Source: Streptomyces rubrogriseus (GTDB lineage Bacteria; Actinomycetota; Actinomycetes; Streptomycetales; Streptomycetaceae). From it: a stretch of 64,000 nt of DNA. Made by a program: the position numbers and the translations under genes. The notes under the pieces are model-generated. The model made no database searches. It was not told the origin of the DNA and was given only the letters and a program-made list of their open reading frames with translations. The DNA lies in assembly GCF_027947575.1 (NCBI RefSeq), contig NZ_CP116256.1:7378001-7442000 (forward strand). Direction: 5' to 3'. Shown here piece by piece: positions 8,202 to 16,862 of this stretch; position 1 is the first letter of the stretch; every line of letters starts with the position of its first letter.

Positions 8202-11200
8202 CAGTACGTGACCTCCTGGGAGCGGCGCCGGACGGTGGTGACGGCGTCGCGCTGGTTGCCGGTGGGCCCGTAGTAGTTGGGGGCGAAGGAGAGCTGGCCG
8301 TAGCCGCCGATGAGGTGGGTGGGCTTGACGAGCAGCTTGGTCAGGGAGTTGTGGACGCCGCCGCGGCGGCCGTTCGCCTCCGACTTCGGCACGTTCACCA
8401 GGCGTTCCTGCACGTGGTACATGAGCACCGTGCCGTCCGGGACGCGGTGGGAGACGATCGCGCGGGCGACCACGACGCCGTGCGCGTTGACGGCCTCCAC
8501 CCAGTCGTTGTCGGCGGCGCCGATCGCGTCGGCGTCGGCGGGGCTCATCCAGATGACGGGGCCGCCGCGGGCCAGGGTCTGCATCAGCAGGTTCTCCTGG
8601 TACTCGGAGTGGATGGACCACTTGGCGTGCGGGGTGAGGTAGCGGACGGTCACCGCGCGGCCGTCCCCGGTCGGTGTCGGTGCGTCGCCCAGCTCGGCCA
8701 GGTTCAGCGGGGGCCGGTAGACGGGGAGTTGTTCGCCCAGCTCGGCCATCCAGTCGTGGTCGACGTAGAAGTGCTGGCGGCCGGTGAGGGTGTGCCAGGG
8801 CTTCTTGTGCTCGGTGTTGACCGTGAAGGGCGAGTAGCGCCGGTCGGGTGCCTCCTTGCCGGACCACTCGAAGCTCGCCCCGACCTGCACGGGGCGCTCC
8901 TGGGTGTCCGAGAAGACCACCCGCCGCTCCCCCACCGACGCGGCCAGCTCGGCGAGCCCGGCGCCGGGGCCGACGCGGTCGGCGAGGCGGTCGAAACCCT
9001 CGGCGGCGAGGCGGCCGTTGGTGGTGCCGGACAGGGCGAGGATCGCCTCGCAGAACTTGACGTCGGTGTCGAGCAGGGGGCGGCCGTGAGCCGGTCCGGC
9101 GGGGGCCGTGCCGCAGCGGGCGGCGAGCCAGCGGGCCTCCTCGTGCGGATTGACGGTGACGCCCTTGACGGTCATGCCGTGCTCCTCGGCCAGCGGCCCG
9201 AAGGCGGCGAGCCGGTCGGCGACGGCCGTGTAGTCCCGTTCCACCAGGGAGACCTGAGGGGCGTTGCGGCCCGGCTCGACGGGGGTGCGGCCGTCGCGCC
9301 AGTCGGTGACCCGGCCGCCGGGCTGGGCTCTCTCGCCGGGTGTGTCGTGCTGGAGGGCGGTGGCGACCAGGTCGTGGGCCGTGTCGAGGCGGCCGGCGGC
9401 GAGTTCGCCGAGGCGGCGGGCGAGGGAGTGGAAGATCTCGAAGTCGGTGCGGGCCTGCCAGGGCGGGTTGATCGCGGGGCTGAAGGCGTGCACGAAGGGG
9501 TGCATGTCCGTGGAGGACAGGTCGTGCTTCTCGTACCAGGTGGCGGCGGGCAGCACGAGGTCGGAGAAGAGCGTCGTGGAGGTCATCCGGAAGTCGAGGC
9601 TCAGCAGCAGGTCGAGCTTGCCCTGCGGGGCGTCGTCCCGCCAGGCCACGGAGCGCGGCCGGTGCTCGGGCGGTGCCTCGTCGGCGGTGGCGCCGTCCCG
9701 GGCGCCGAGCAGGTGGCGCAGGAAGTACTCGTTGCCCTTGGCGGAGGAGCCGATCAGGTTGGCCCGCCACACGGTCAGCACGCGCGGCCAGTTGCGGGGC
9801 GCGTCGGGGTCCTCGCAGGCGAAGTCCACGGCGCCCGAACCGAGTTGGTCCGCGATCCAGTCACCGGGCTCCTGACCGCTCTCGCGGGCCCGGCGGCCGA
9901 GGTCGAGCGGGTTGGCGTCGAAGGTCGGGTACGACGGCATCCAGCCGAGCCGGGCCGACTGGGCCACCAAATCGGCGGTGTGCCGCCCGGCGAGGGTGCC
10001 GGGGGCGGTGGGCGACGCGAGGGCGTCGGCCGCGTGGGACTCGTACCGCCACTGGCCGGTGTGCAGGTACCAGTACGGGGTGCCCGCCATCTGCCGCGAG
10101 GGCCGGACCCAGTCGGAGGCCGTGGACAGCTGCTGCCAGCCGGTGTACGGGCGGACCTTCTCCTGGCCGACGTAGTGCGCCCAGCCGCCGCCGTTGACGC
10201 CCTGGCAGCCGGTGAGGATGAGCAGGGAGAGGAAGGAGCGGTAGATGGTGTCGGAGTGGAACCAGTGGTTGGTGCCGGCGCCCATGACGATCATGCAGCG
10301 GCCCCGGGTCTGTTCGGCGGTGCGCGCGAACTCCCGGGCCGCGCGGACCGCCGCCTCGGCCGGGACGGAGGTGAGGCGCTCCTGCCAGGCGGGCGTGCAG
10401 GGCTGCTCGGCGTCGTCGTAGCCGGCGGGCCAGTGGCCGGCGAGGCCGGGGCGGGCCACGGCGTACTGGGCGAGCAGCAGGTCGTAGACGGTGGTGACGA
10501 GCCGGCCGCCGATCTCCCGGGCCGGTACGCCGCGCACGACGGTGGCGCCGGGTTCGTCGAAGCGGGGCAGCACCACCTCGACACCGTTGTCGCCGCGGCC
10601 GCCCGTGTGCCCGTGCAGGGTGAGGAGCGGGTCGGTCCCGCCCAGGTCGAGGTTCCAGCGCCCCGCACCCTCCTTGCCCCACCGGTCGCCGAGGGTGCCG
10701 TTCGGGACGACCACGTCGTCGGTGTCGGCGTCGATCAGCACCGGCATCCAGGCCCGGGCCGCGGCGTCGGCGTGCCGGCCGAGACCGAGGTCGGCGGCGG
10801 TGACGAACTTGCCGGGCGTCCAGCGGCCCTCCTCGTGCTCGTCGAGGGCGACCAGGAAGGGCAGGTCGGTGAAGCGCTTGACGTAGTCGGTGAAGTACGG
10901 CACCTGCCGGCGCACGAAGAACTCGGTGAGCAGCACGTGCCCCATCGCCATGGCGAGCGCCCCGTCCGTACCGGGATGCGGGTGCAGCCACTCGTCGGCG
11001 AACTTGGTGGCGTCCGCGTAGTCCGGCGAGACGACGACGACCTTCTGGCCCCGGTAGCGGGCCTCCGCCATCCAGTGCGCGTCGGGGGTGCGGGTGACGG
11101 GGACGTTGGAGCCCCACAGCATCAGGTAGGCCGCGTCCCACCAGTCGCCCGACTCCGGTACGTCGGTCTGGTCGCCGAAGACCTGCGGGGAGGCGATCGG

Positions 11201-11908
11201 CAGGTCGGCGTACCAGTCGTAGAAGGAGATCATCGGGGCGCCGATGAGGGAGTGGTAGCGGGCGCCGACCGCGTGCGAGGCCATGGACATGGCGGGGATC
11301 GGGGAGAACCCGGCGACCCGGTCGGGGCCGTACTCGGCGATGGTGTGCACCTGGGCGGCGGCGGCGATCTCCAGCGCCTCGTCCCAGTCGACGCGGACGA
11401 AGCCGCCGCGACCGCGGGCCGACTGGTAGCGACGCCGCTTCTCGGGGTCGGAGGTCAGCTCGGCCCAGGCGGCCACGGGGTCGCCGCCGTGCCGGCGTTT
11501 GGCGTCCCGGTACATTTCCACGAGGACGCCCCGGGCCAACGGATGGCGAACACGGGTGGGCGAGTAGGTGTACCAGGAAAAGGAGGCGCCGCGCGGACAG
11601 CCGCGCGGCTCGTACTCGGGCCGGTCGGGGCCGACGCTCGGATAATCCGTCTGCTGGGTCTCCCAGGTGATCAGACCGTCCTTGACGTACACCTTCCACG
11701 AGCACGATCCCGTGCAGTTGACGCCATGGGTGGAGCGCACGACTTTGTCATGCGCCCACCGCTCACGATAAGGACGGTCGTTGACGTTCTGGTCCGTGCG
11801 GTACACGGCCCTCAGATCGAGGGTGGTAGGGGACCTCCGCAGCAGCTGACCTGCCTTCAGAAGCCGGTCGGCGGCGTCGGCCACGGCCTTCGCCCTGCTT
11901 CGCACCAC
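8201..11908 (-). CDS. narG: Respiratory nitrate reductase alpha subunit NarG
   Basis: 1235 residues, the catalytic molybdo-bis-MGD subunit that reduces nitrate to nitrite at the cytoplasmic face of the membrane. The N-terminal HGVNCTGSCSWKVYVKDG holds the His and Cys ligands of the FS0 cluster, followed by PRGCPRGASFSWYTYSPTRVRHPL. Molybdopterin-binding segments continue through the protein. GTG at 11908 is chosen because AAGGAG lies 8 nt upstream; an open frame continues about 50 codons further but that part is not NarG-like. First gene of narGHJI, all overlapping. S. coelicolor has three such operons, and this one probably corresponds to its third set. Confidence 0.96.
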   Translation of the reverse strand: MVRSRAKAVADAADRLLKAGQLLRRSPTTLDLRAVYRTDQNVNDRPYRERWAHDKVVRSTHGVNCTGSCSWKVYVKDGLITWETQQTDYPSVGPDRPEYEPRGCPRGASFSWYTYSPTRVRHPLARGVLVEMYRDAKRRHGGDPVAAWAELTSDPEKRRRYQSARGRGGFVRVDWDEALEIAAAAQVHTIAEYGPDRVAGFSPIPAMSMASHAVGARYHSLIGAPMISFYDWYADLPIASPQVFGDQTDVPESGDWWDAAYLMLWGSNVPVTRTPDAHWMAEARYRGQKVVVVSPDYADATKFADEWLHPHPGTDGALAMAMGHVLLTEFFVRRQVPYFTDYVKRFTDLPFLVALDEHEEGRWTPGKFVTAADLGLGRHADAAARAWMPVLIDADTDDVVVPNGTLGDRWGKEGAGRWNLDLGGTDPLLTLHGHTGGRGDNGVEVVLPRFDEPGATVVRGVPAREIGGRLVTTVYDLLLAQYAVARPGLAGHWPAGYDDAEQPCTPAWQERLTSVPAEAAVRAAREFARTAEQTRGRCMIVMGAGTNHWFHSDTIYRSFLSLLILTGCQGVNGGGWAHYVGQEKVRPYTGWQQLSTASDWVRPSRQMAGTPYWYLHTGQWRYESHAADALASPTAPGTLAGRHTADLVAQSARLGWMPSYPTFDANPLDLGRRARESGQEPGDWIADQLGSGAVDFACEDPDAPRNWPRVLTVWRANLIGSSAKGNEYFLRHLLGARDGATADEAPPEHRPRSVAWRDDAPQGKLDLLLSLDFRMTSTTLFSDLVLPAATWYEKHDLSSTDMHPFVHAFSPAINPPWQARTDFEIFHSLARRLGELAAGRLDTAHDLVATALQHDTPGERAQPGGRVTDWRDGRTPVEPGRNAPQVSLVERDYTAVADRLAAFGPLAEEHGMTVKGVTVNPHEEARWLAARCGTAPAGPAHGRPLLDTDVKFCEAILALSGTTNGRLAAEGFDRLADRVGPGAGLAELAASVGERRVVFSDTQERPVQVGASFEWSGKEAPDRRYSPFTVNTEHKKPWHTLTGRQHFYVDHDWMAELGEQLPVYRPPLNLAELGDAPTPTGDGRAVTVRYLTPHAKWSIHSEYQENLLMQTLARGGPVIWMSPADADAIGAADNDWVEAVNAHGVVVARAIVSHRVPDGTVLMYHVQERLVNVPKSEANGRRGGVHNSLTKLLVKPTHLIGGYGQLSFAPNYYGPTGNQRDAVTTVRRRSQEVTY

Positions 11909-11940
11909 GCTGCCATCTCCTTGCGAACGCGCCGGAGCAA

Positions 11941-11963
11941 TGCCCGCCGGAATACGGCGGGCA
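11941..11963 (-). promoter_or_regulatory. Perfect 9-bp hairpin in the nar leader
   Basis: TGCCCGCCG-gaata-CGGCGGGCA is a perfect inverted repeat ending 33 bp upstream of the narG start. In RNA it would form a stable stem just before the ribosome site, and in DNA it could be an operator. The rest of the 216-bp gap to the next gene holds a short CGGCC/GGCCG stem at 12103-12117, a weak terminator candidate for the reductase gene at 12125. Confidence 0.45.
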
Positions 11964-12124
11964 CGCTGTGTGCCGCATTCAGCATCTCGCCGGAATCCAC
12001 TGCAGAAACGGTATTTCTTCAGCCTTTGCGGAGGAGGGGGAGAAGGTTTTGGTCCACTTTGCAATTGTTGTCATGCGCATATTCTTCAGCTACGCCGACT
12101 TTCGGCCAGAAAGGCCGGGAGAAC

Positions 12125-12916
12125 TCATACGACCGCCCTCTCCGCCAGGAATTCGGCCCACGTCACCTTGCCGACCAGCGCGTCTTCCAGCGTGAGATTC
12201 TGGCCAGAACGGTACGCGCGCCCCGCTTTCCCGGGAATGCGCACCGGCAGCTTCGGGCGCCGGCGCCCGCCGCGCAGGTCCAGATAGGAACGGGCCAGCG
12301 TGGCCAGATCGAGGACCTCGGGTCCGGTCAGGTCGGGCACCCGGCCGGACGGCTCGGCGAGGGTCAGCTCGGCCAGGCGTACGGCGACCTCGCGGGCGGC
12401 CACCGGTTGCAGACGCAGCCCGCCGGGCACCGGGAGCACCGGCAGCCGGGTCATCTTCTCAATCATCGTCAGGGTCAGCTCGTGGAACTGGGCCGCGCGC
12501 AGCACCGTCCAGCCGAGGCCCGAGTCGGCGATCGCCCGCTCCGACTCCAGCTTGGTCCGCAGCCAGGCGAGGGGGACGCGGTCGGCTCCGACGACCGAGA
12601 TGTACGCGAGGTGCCGTACGTCCGCGCGGGCGGCGGCGCGGACCAGGGTGCGGGTCGCCTCGTCGTCGCCCTTGGGGCCGCCCGCCAGGTGGAGCACGGT
12701 GTGCACGCCGTCGACGGCGGCCTCGACGCCCTCACCGGTGCGCAGGTCGCCGGTGACGTACGTGACGCCGTGACCGGTGGCGGGGCGGGTCTGCCGGGTG
12801 AGGACGCGGACGTCGTGGCCGGCCTCCCGCAGCAGCGGGACGACGTGGCCGCCGAGGGTGCCGGTGCCTCCGGTGACCAGGAGGGGCGTGCTGGGGGTCG
12901 AGGCGTGGTGCGTCAT
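12125..12916 (-). CDS. NAD(P)-binding SDR/NmrA-like reductase or epimerase
   Basis: 263 residues with an N-terminal Rossmann motif LLVTGGTGTLGGHVV (GxxGxxG) and atypical-SDR features: GDLRTGEGVEAAVDGVHTVLHLAG, ISVVGAD, and a C-terminal helical part. It lacks the classical YxxxK of active SDRs, and looks like the NmrA/UDP-glucose-epimerase-like group that senses redox state or reduces quinones. The substrate is unknown. It is transcribed toward the nar operon but separated from it by 216 bp. Confidence 0.85.
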   Translation of the reverse strand: MTHHASTPSTPLLVTGGTGTLGGHVVPLLREAGHDVRVLTRQTRPATGHGVTYVTGDLRTGEGVEAAVDGVHTVLHLAGGPKGDDEATRTLVRAAARADVRHLAYISVVGADRVPLAWLRTKLESERAIADSGLGWTVLRAAQFHELTLTMIEKMTRLPVLPVPGGLRLQPVAAREVAVRLAELTLAEPSGRVPDLTGPEVLDLATLARSYLDLRGGRRRPKLPVRIPGKAGRAYRSGQNLTLEDALVGKVTWAEFLAERAVV

Positions 12917-13069
12917 GGCTGCTGCTCCCGGTGTCCGTGGCGTCCGGGGAGCGGGGCCGGTGCCGAAGCACGGCCGCCCCGCCCGGACGTCCGCCGTGTG
13001 TGTCGTGGCGGTATGACCCGGGGCGGGGCGGCTGTGTGACAGGGAGCGGGGAGTAATCCGAGAAAACTT

Positions 13070-13087
13070 CCCCGGGCTCTCCCGGGA
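13070..13087 (-). terminator. Terminator of the alcohol dehydrogenase gene
   Basis: On the minus strand, just past the stop codon at 13092, CCCGGG-agag-CCCGGG is followed by GAAGTTTTC. The stem and short T run fit a rho-independent terminator. Confidence 0.55.
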
Positions 13088-13091
13088 GGGA

Positions 13092-14132
13092 TCAGATCGT
13101 CGCGGTGTCGATCACGAAGCGGTAGCGCACGTCGCTGGACAGGACGCGCTCGTAGGCCTCGTTGATCTCGGAGGCGGCGATCAGCTCGATCTCGGCACCG
13201 ATGCCGTGCTCCGCGCAGAAGTCCAGCATCTCCTGGGTCTCGGCGATGCCGCCGATCATGGAGCCGGTCAGCGACTTGCCGCCGCCGAGCAGCGCGAACA
13301 GGTTGAGGGAGACGGGCTCCTCGGGGGCGCCGACGTTGGCCAGCGTGCCCTCCGTCTTCAGCAGTCCCAGGTAGGCGCCGAAGTCGAGCGGCGCGGAGAC
13401 CGTGGAGACGATCAGGTCGAAGGTGCCCGCCAGCTCCTCGAAGGTGGCCGGGTCGCTGGTGGCGTAGTAGTGGTCGGCGCCCAGCTTCAGACCGTCGTCC
13501 TTCTTGCGCAGGGACTGCGACAGCACGGTCACCTCGGCGCCCAGGGCGTGCGCGAGCTTGACGGCCATGTGGCCGAGGCCGCCCAGGCCGACGACGGCGA
13601 CCTTCTTGCCGGGGCCCGCGTTCCAGCGCCTGAGCGGGGAGTACGTGGTGATGCCGGCGCACAGCAGGGGCGCGGCCTCGTCCAGGGAGATGCCCTCGGG
13701 GATGCCGAGGACGAAGTTCTCGTCGACGACGACCTTCTCGGAGTAGCCGCCGTAGGTGGGCTCGCCGTCCTTGCCGACGCCGTTGTACGTCATCACGTTG
13801 CCGCCCGTGCAGTACTGCTCGCGGCCGGCCTTGCAGTTCTCGCACTCGCGGCAGGAGTCGACCATGCAGCCGACGCCCACCCGGTCGCCGACGGCGAACT
13901 TGGTGACACCGGGGCCGACCGCGGAGACGATGCCCGCGATCTCGTGGCCGGGGACCATCGGGAAGATGGCCTCGCCCCAGCCCTCGCGGACCTGGTGGAT
14001 GTCGGAGTGGCAGATGCCGGCGAACTTGATGTCGATCAGGACGTCGTGTTCCCGCACCTCGCGCCGCTCGATGGTGGTGCGCTCCAGCGGTGCCTTGGCG
14101 GCGGGTGCTGCGTACGCGGCGACAGTGGTCAT
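13092..14132 (-). CDS. Zinc-dependent alcohol dehydrogenase (NAD(P)-dependent, class III MDR type)
   Basis: 346 residues. Catalytic zinc ligands are the Cys in GICHSDIH and the His/Glu of MVPGHEIAG. The structural zinc lobe is [15 protein letters not shown], and the nucleotide-binding motif is [12 protein letters not shown]. This arrangement is that of YahK/CAD-like alcohol dehydrogenases that reduce aldehydes. It is divergent from an XRE regulator 168 bp away, with repeats between them, so it is probably controlled by that regulator. Physiological substrate unknown. Confidence 0.94.
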   Translation of the reverse strand: MTTVAAYAAPAAKAPLERTTIERREVREHDVLIDIKFAGICHSDIHQVREGWGEAIFPMVPGHEIAGIVSAVGPGVTKFAVGDRVGVGCMVDSCRECENCKAGREQYCTGGNVMTYNGVGKDGEPTYGGYSEKVVVDENFVLGIPEGISLDEAAPLLCAGITTYSPLRRWNAGPGKKVAVVGLGGLGHMAVKLAHALGAEVTVLSQSLRKKDDGLKLGADHYYATSDPATFEELAGTFDLIVSTVSAPLDFGAYLGLLKTEGTLANVGAPEEPVSLNLFALLGGGKSLTGSMIGGIAETQEMLDFCAEHGIGAEIELIAASEINEAYERVLSSDVRYRFVIDTATI

Positions 14133-14217
14133 GCCGGGTTCTCCGGGTTTCTCTTGACGTGACTGGGTGATGCTTCCACCCTGCCTGCGACCTGCGGATC
14201 CACCCAGACCACGGCTT

Positions 14218-14274
14218 TGCGTACGACCGGCGTGCGTACCACCGACGGGGACAGGCTCATGTGCGTACGACCGG
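14218..14274. promoter_or_regulatory. Direct repeats between the alcohol dehydrogenase and XRE regulator
   Basis: TGCGTACGACCGG occurs twice, at 14218-14230 and 14262-14274, 44 bp apart, with a partial copy TGCGTACC at 14233-14240. Each contains the palindromic core CGTACG or part of it. The repeats lie in the divergent promoter region and end 27 bp before the XRE start, so they are good operator candidates. Confidence 0.5.
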
Positions 14275-14300
14275 GAATACGTCCGGTGATACTGGAGGGT

Positions 14301-15179
14301 ATGGATGGACAGCTTGACCGGCGGGCCGAACTGAGCGAGTTCCTGCGCACCCGGCGGGCCCGGCTCAAGCCGGAGGACGTGGGTCTGGAGTCGTACGGAC
14401 GGCAGCGCAGGGTGCCCGGGCTGCGGCGCGAGGAGCTGGCGCAGCTGGCCGGGGTTTCGGTGGCGTACTACACGCGCCTCGAGCAGGGCAACGGGCAGAA
14501 CGTGTCGGCGGAGGTCCTGGACGCCATCGCCCGCGCGCTGCGGCTGACCGACGCGGAGCAGGCCCACCTGACCCACCTGGCGAAGCCGAAGCAGCAGCGC
14601 AGGCGGGCGTCGGCGGGCCGGAGCCAGCAGCGACCGGTACGGGTGGCGCTGCTCCAGCTGCTGGAGTCGATCGACACGGTGCCCGCGTACGTGACGGGCC
14701 GCCGCTCCGAGATCCTCGCCTGGAACCGGATGGCCGCGGCCCTCTTCGGCGACTGGGGCAAGCTCCCGGCCGCCGAGCGGAACTGGGCGCGGCTGGTCTT
14801 CCTGAACCCGGACTACCGCGAGCTGTTCGTCGACTGGGACCAGAAGGCGTACGACATGGTCAGCTTCCTGCGCATGGACGCGGGCCGCCATCCGGACGAC
14901 CCGCGCCTGTCCGCTCTGGTCGGCGAACTCTCCGTGAAGAGCGAGGAGTTCCGCCGCCTGTGGGCCACCCACGACGTCAAGGAGAAGAGCTACGGCGTCA
15001 AGCGGATGCGGCACCCGCTGGTCGGCGACCTGACCCTGTCCTTCGAGACGTTCCGCCTGGTCGACGACGACGAACAGGCCTTCATCACGTACCACGCGGA
15101 GCCCGGCTCACCGTCGGCGGAGGCACTGCGCCTGCTGGCGAGCTGGGGGACGGACGCGGCGGCTTCACTGTCGGCGTGA
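14301..15179 (+). CDS. XRE-family regulator, MmyB-like ligand-binding domain
   Basis: 292 residues from ATG 14301 with GGAGGG just upstream. Residues about 10-85 hold the helix-turn-helix: [28 protein letters not shown]. The rest matches the MmyB-like (PAS-fold) ligand-binding domain common in actinobacteria: [27 protein letters not shown] and the C-terminal [27 protein letters not shown]. It is divergent from the zinc alcohol dehydrogenase and most likely regulates it and itself. The ligand is unknown; some relatives are proposed to bind lipids. Confidence 0.92.
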   Translation: MDGQLDRRAELSEFLRTRRARLKPEDVGLESYGRQRRVPGLRREELAQLAGVSVAYYTRLEQGNGQNVSAEVLDAIARALRLTDAEQAHLTHLAKPKQQRRRASAGRSQQRPVRVALLQLLESIDTVPAYVTGRRSEILAWNRMAAALFGDWGKLPAAERNWARLVFLNPDYRELFVDWDQKAYDMVSFLRMDAGRHPDDPRLSALVGELSVKSEEFRRLWATHDVKEKSYGVKRMRHPLVGDLTLSFETFRLVDDDEQAFITYHAEPGSPSAEALRLLASWGTDAAASLSA

Positions 15180-15200
15180 CGGAGCCCGGCCTCCGCCGGC

Positions 15201-16136
15201 TCACGCGGCCGGGGCCGTCGCCCAGGAGCGCAGCTTCTCGGGGTTGCGCATCGCCCACAGGTGGCGGACGCGGTGGTCCCGGACGCCGAAGGAGTACACC
15301 GTCACGACGGTGCCGTCCTGGCAGCCGACCAGGCCGGGCCGCCCGTTGACCGTGCGTTCGAGCAGCGTCTGCCCGGACTGCCGCGGGCCGAAGCGGAGCA
15401 GTCCGCGCGCGATCGGCTCGCTGCCCCGCAGCGGGTGCTCCAGGGTGCGCACCACACCGCCGCCGTCGCCGACCGCGGTCACCTCGGGGTCGAGGAGCCG
15501 GATGAGCGCGTCGACGTCGTTGGTCTCCCAGGCCCGCTTGAGATCGCGTACGACGACCGCGTCCTGCGCCGTCGACGTGGCGGCGGTCTCCTGCGCGGTG
15601 CGGATCGCCCGGCGCGCCGTGGACGCCAGCCGGCGGCAGGCGGCCGGCGTGCGGCCGACGATCCCGGCCACCTCGGGAAACGGATAGCGGAAGACGTCGT
15701 GGAGGACGAAGGCGACCCGCTGGGCGGGGGACATCGAGTCCAGGACGACCAGGAAGGCCATGCCGACCGACTCGTCGAGGGTGATCAGGTCGGCCGGGTC
15801 GGAGGCGATGCCGGGTGTGCGTGCGGCGGTCCGCTCGGCGGGGTCGGCCAGCGGCTCGGGGAGCCACTGACCTACGTAGTGCTCCCGCCGGGTCCGGGCG
15901 GAGCGCAGGTGGTTGAGGCAGACCCGGCTGACGACCGTCGTGAGCCAGGCCCCCGGGGACACGACGGCTTCCCGCCGGTCCGCGGGCATCGCGTACCAGC
16001 GGGCGTACGCCTCCTGGACGGCGTCCTCCGCGTCGGCCAGCGAGCCGAGCATCCGGTAGGCCACGTTGATCAGTTGCCGTCGCTCGCCGGTGACCGGCGC
16101 GGATCGGGTGGTCGTTGCTGCGGATCGGGTGGTCAT
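15201..16136 (-). CDS. ECF41-family RNA polymerase sigma factor (SigJ type)
   Basis: 311 residues. Sigma region 2 is at the N-terminus (RRQLINVAYRMLGSLADAEDAVQEAYARW) and region 4 follows (MSPAQRVAFVLHDVFRYPFPEVAGIVGRTPAACRRLASTARRA). A SnoaL/NTF2-like C-terminal domain carries GDGGG and NPEKL, the two conserved motifs of ECF41 factors. In that family the C-terminal domain regulates the sigma factor in place of an anti-sigma protein. ATG at 16136 is chosen from the start of homology. A near-perfect ECF41 promoter lies upstream, and the divergent neighbour is a CMD-family protein, the classic ECF41 partner. Confidence 0.92.
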   Translation of the reverse strand: MTTRSAATTTRSAPVTGERRQLINVAYRMLGSLADAEDAVQEAYARWYAMPADRREAVVSPGAWLTTVVSRVCLNHLRSARTRREHYVGQWLPEPLADPAERTAARTPGIASDPADLITLDESVGMAFLVVLDSMSPAQRVAFVLHDVFRYPFPEVAGIVGRTPAACRRLASTARRAIRTAQETAATSTAQDAVVVRDLKRAWETNDVDALIRLLDPEVTAVGDGGGVVRTLEHPLRGSEPIARGLLRFGPRQSGQTLLERTVNGRPGLVGCQDGTVVTVYSFGVRDHRVRHLWAMRNPEKLRSWATAPAA

Positions 16137-16186
16137 TGCCTCCGACGCTCCTTCTGCCGCGTGCGCGCGTGTCCTCACTCCCCTAC

Positions 16187-16213
16187 GACGCGACAGCGCG
16201 GCCGTCTGTGACA
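16187..16213 (-). promoter_or_regulatory. ECF41-type promoter of the sigma gene (autoregulation)
   Basis: On the minus strand the sequence is TGTCACA, then exactly 16 bp, then CGTC. This is the published ECF41 consensus without a mismatch. The predicted start is near 16180, about 45 nt upstream of the sigma factor ATG at 16136. Confidence 0.8.
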
Positions 16214-16244
16214 AGCGGGCCGGAGGCCTTGGTCCGGGGCACGG

Positions 16245-16271
16245 GCTCACACTTCGGGGCGCCACGGTGTC
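16245..16271 (+). promoter_or_regulatory. ECF41-like promoter of the CMD gene
   Basis: GCTCACA, 16 bp, TGTC: five of seven and three of four positions match the ECF41 consensus TGTCACA-n16-CGTC, with identical spacing. The predicted start is about 38 nt before the CMD ATG at 16317. Confidence 0.6.
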
Positions 16272-16316
16272 GGAGAGGGAAAGGACGAACGACCGACTCG
16301 AAGGAGCGTCTCCGCC

Positions 16317-16838
16317 ATGACCACCACCGAGGACACGACCACCACCGCCGCGGAGCAGGACGGGACGCGGTCCCGCCTGCCCGACCCCACCGGGCTCTAC
16401 CCGGAGTTGACGGCCCTCTCCGCCGCCGTGCAGAAGGCGCTGCGCAACGGCCCGGTCCCGCAGGCCACCCTCGCCCTGATGCGCCTGCGCACCGCACAGG
16501 TGATCGGCAGCACCTACCACGGCGTCGCGGCGACCGACGCCCTGCGCAAGGCCGGTGAGGAGGAGCGGCGCATCACGGCCGTGGCGACCTGGCAGAGCGC
16601 CCCCTGCTTCACCGATCCCGAGCGTGCCGCGCTGGAACTCGCGGAGGCCGTCCTCACCCCGAACCCGTTCGGGGACCGGGTGAGTGACGACCTGTTCGCC
16701 CGGCTGTCCCGGCACTACGACACCGACGAGATCTGGAACCTCACCATGGCCCTGGGCCACTTCAGCCTGTTCACCCCGGTCGCCCTCGTCGGCAAGCCGG
16801 TGCCCGGCCGGCCCCCGGGGAGGAACTACACCGACTGA
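16317..16838 (+). CDS. Carboxymuconolactone decarboxylase (AhpD)-fold protein without catalytic cysteines
   Basis: 173 residues with the helical CMD/AhpD fold: MRLRTAQVIGSTYHG, then ITAVATWQSAPCFTDPERAALELAEAVL and LTMALGHFSLFTPVAL. In active AhpD-like proteins the first segment reads as CxxC followed by His. Here those positions are Ser65, His68 and Ala72, so peroxidase chemistry is not expected. CMD proteins are the usual genomic partners of ECF41 sigma factors, and this gene is divergent from one, behind an ECF41-like promoter. It may act as a non-redox sensor or binding protein. ATG at 16317 has GGAG about 12 nt upstream. Confidence 0.85.
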   Translation: MTTTEDTTTTAAEQDGTRSRLPDPTGLYPELTALSAAVQKALRNGPVPQATLALMRLRTAQVIGSTYHGVAATDALRKAGEEERRITAVATWQSAPCFTDPERAALELAEAVLTPNPFGDRVSDDLFARLSRHYDTDEIWNLTMALGHFSLFTPVALVGKPVPGRPPGRNYTD

Positions 16839-16862
16839 CGGCCCGTCGCCGGCCGCACACCG

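Noticed and set aside
8315..13039. A 1574-codon open frame on the plus strand opposite the nar operon and two further genes
   Set aside because: Its translation is low-complexity and Gly/Val/Ala/Arg-rich with no motif. It is the expected artefact of third-position GC bias opposite real genes (narG, narH, reductase).
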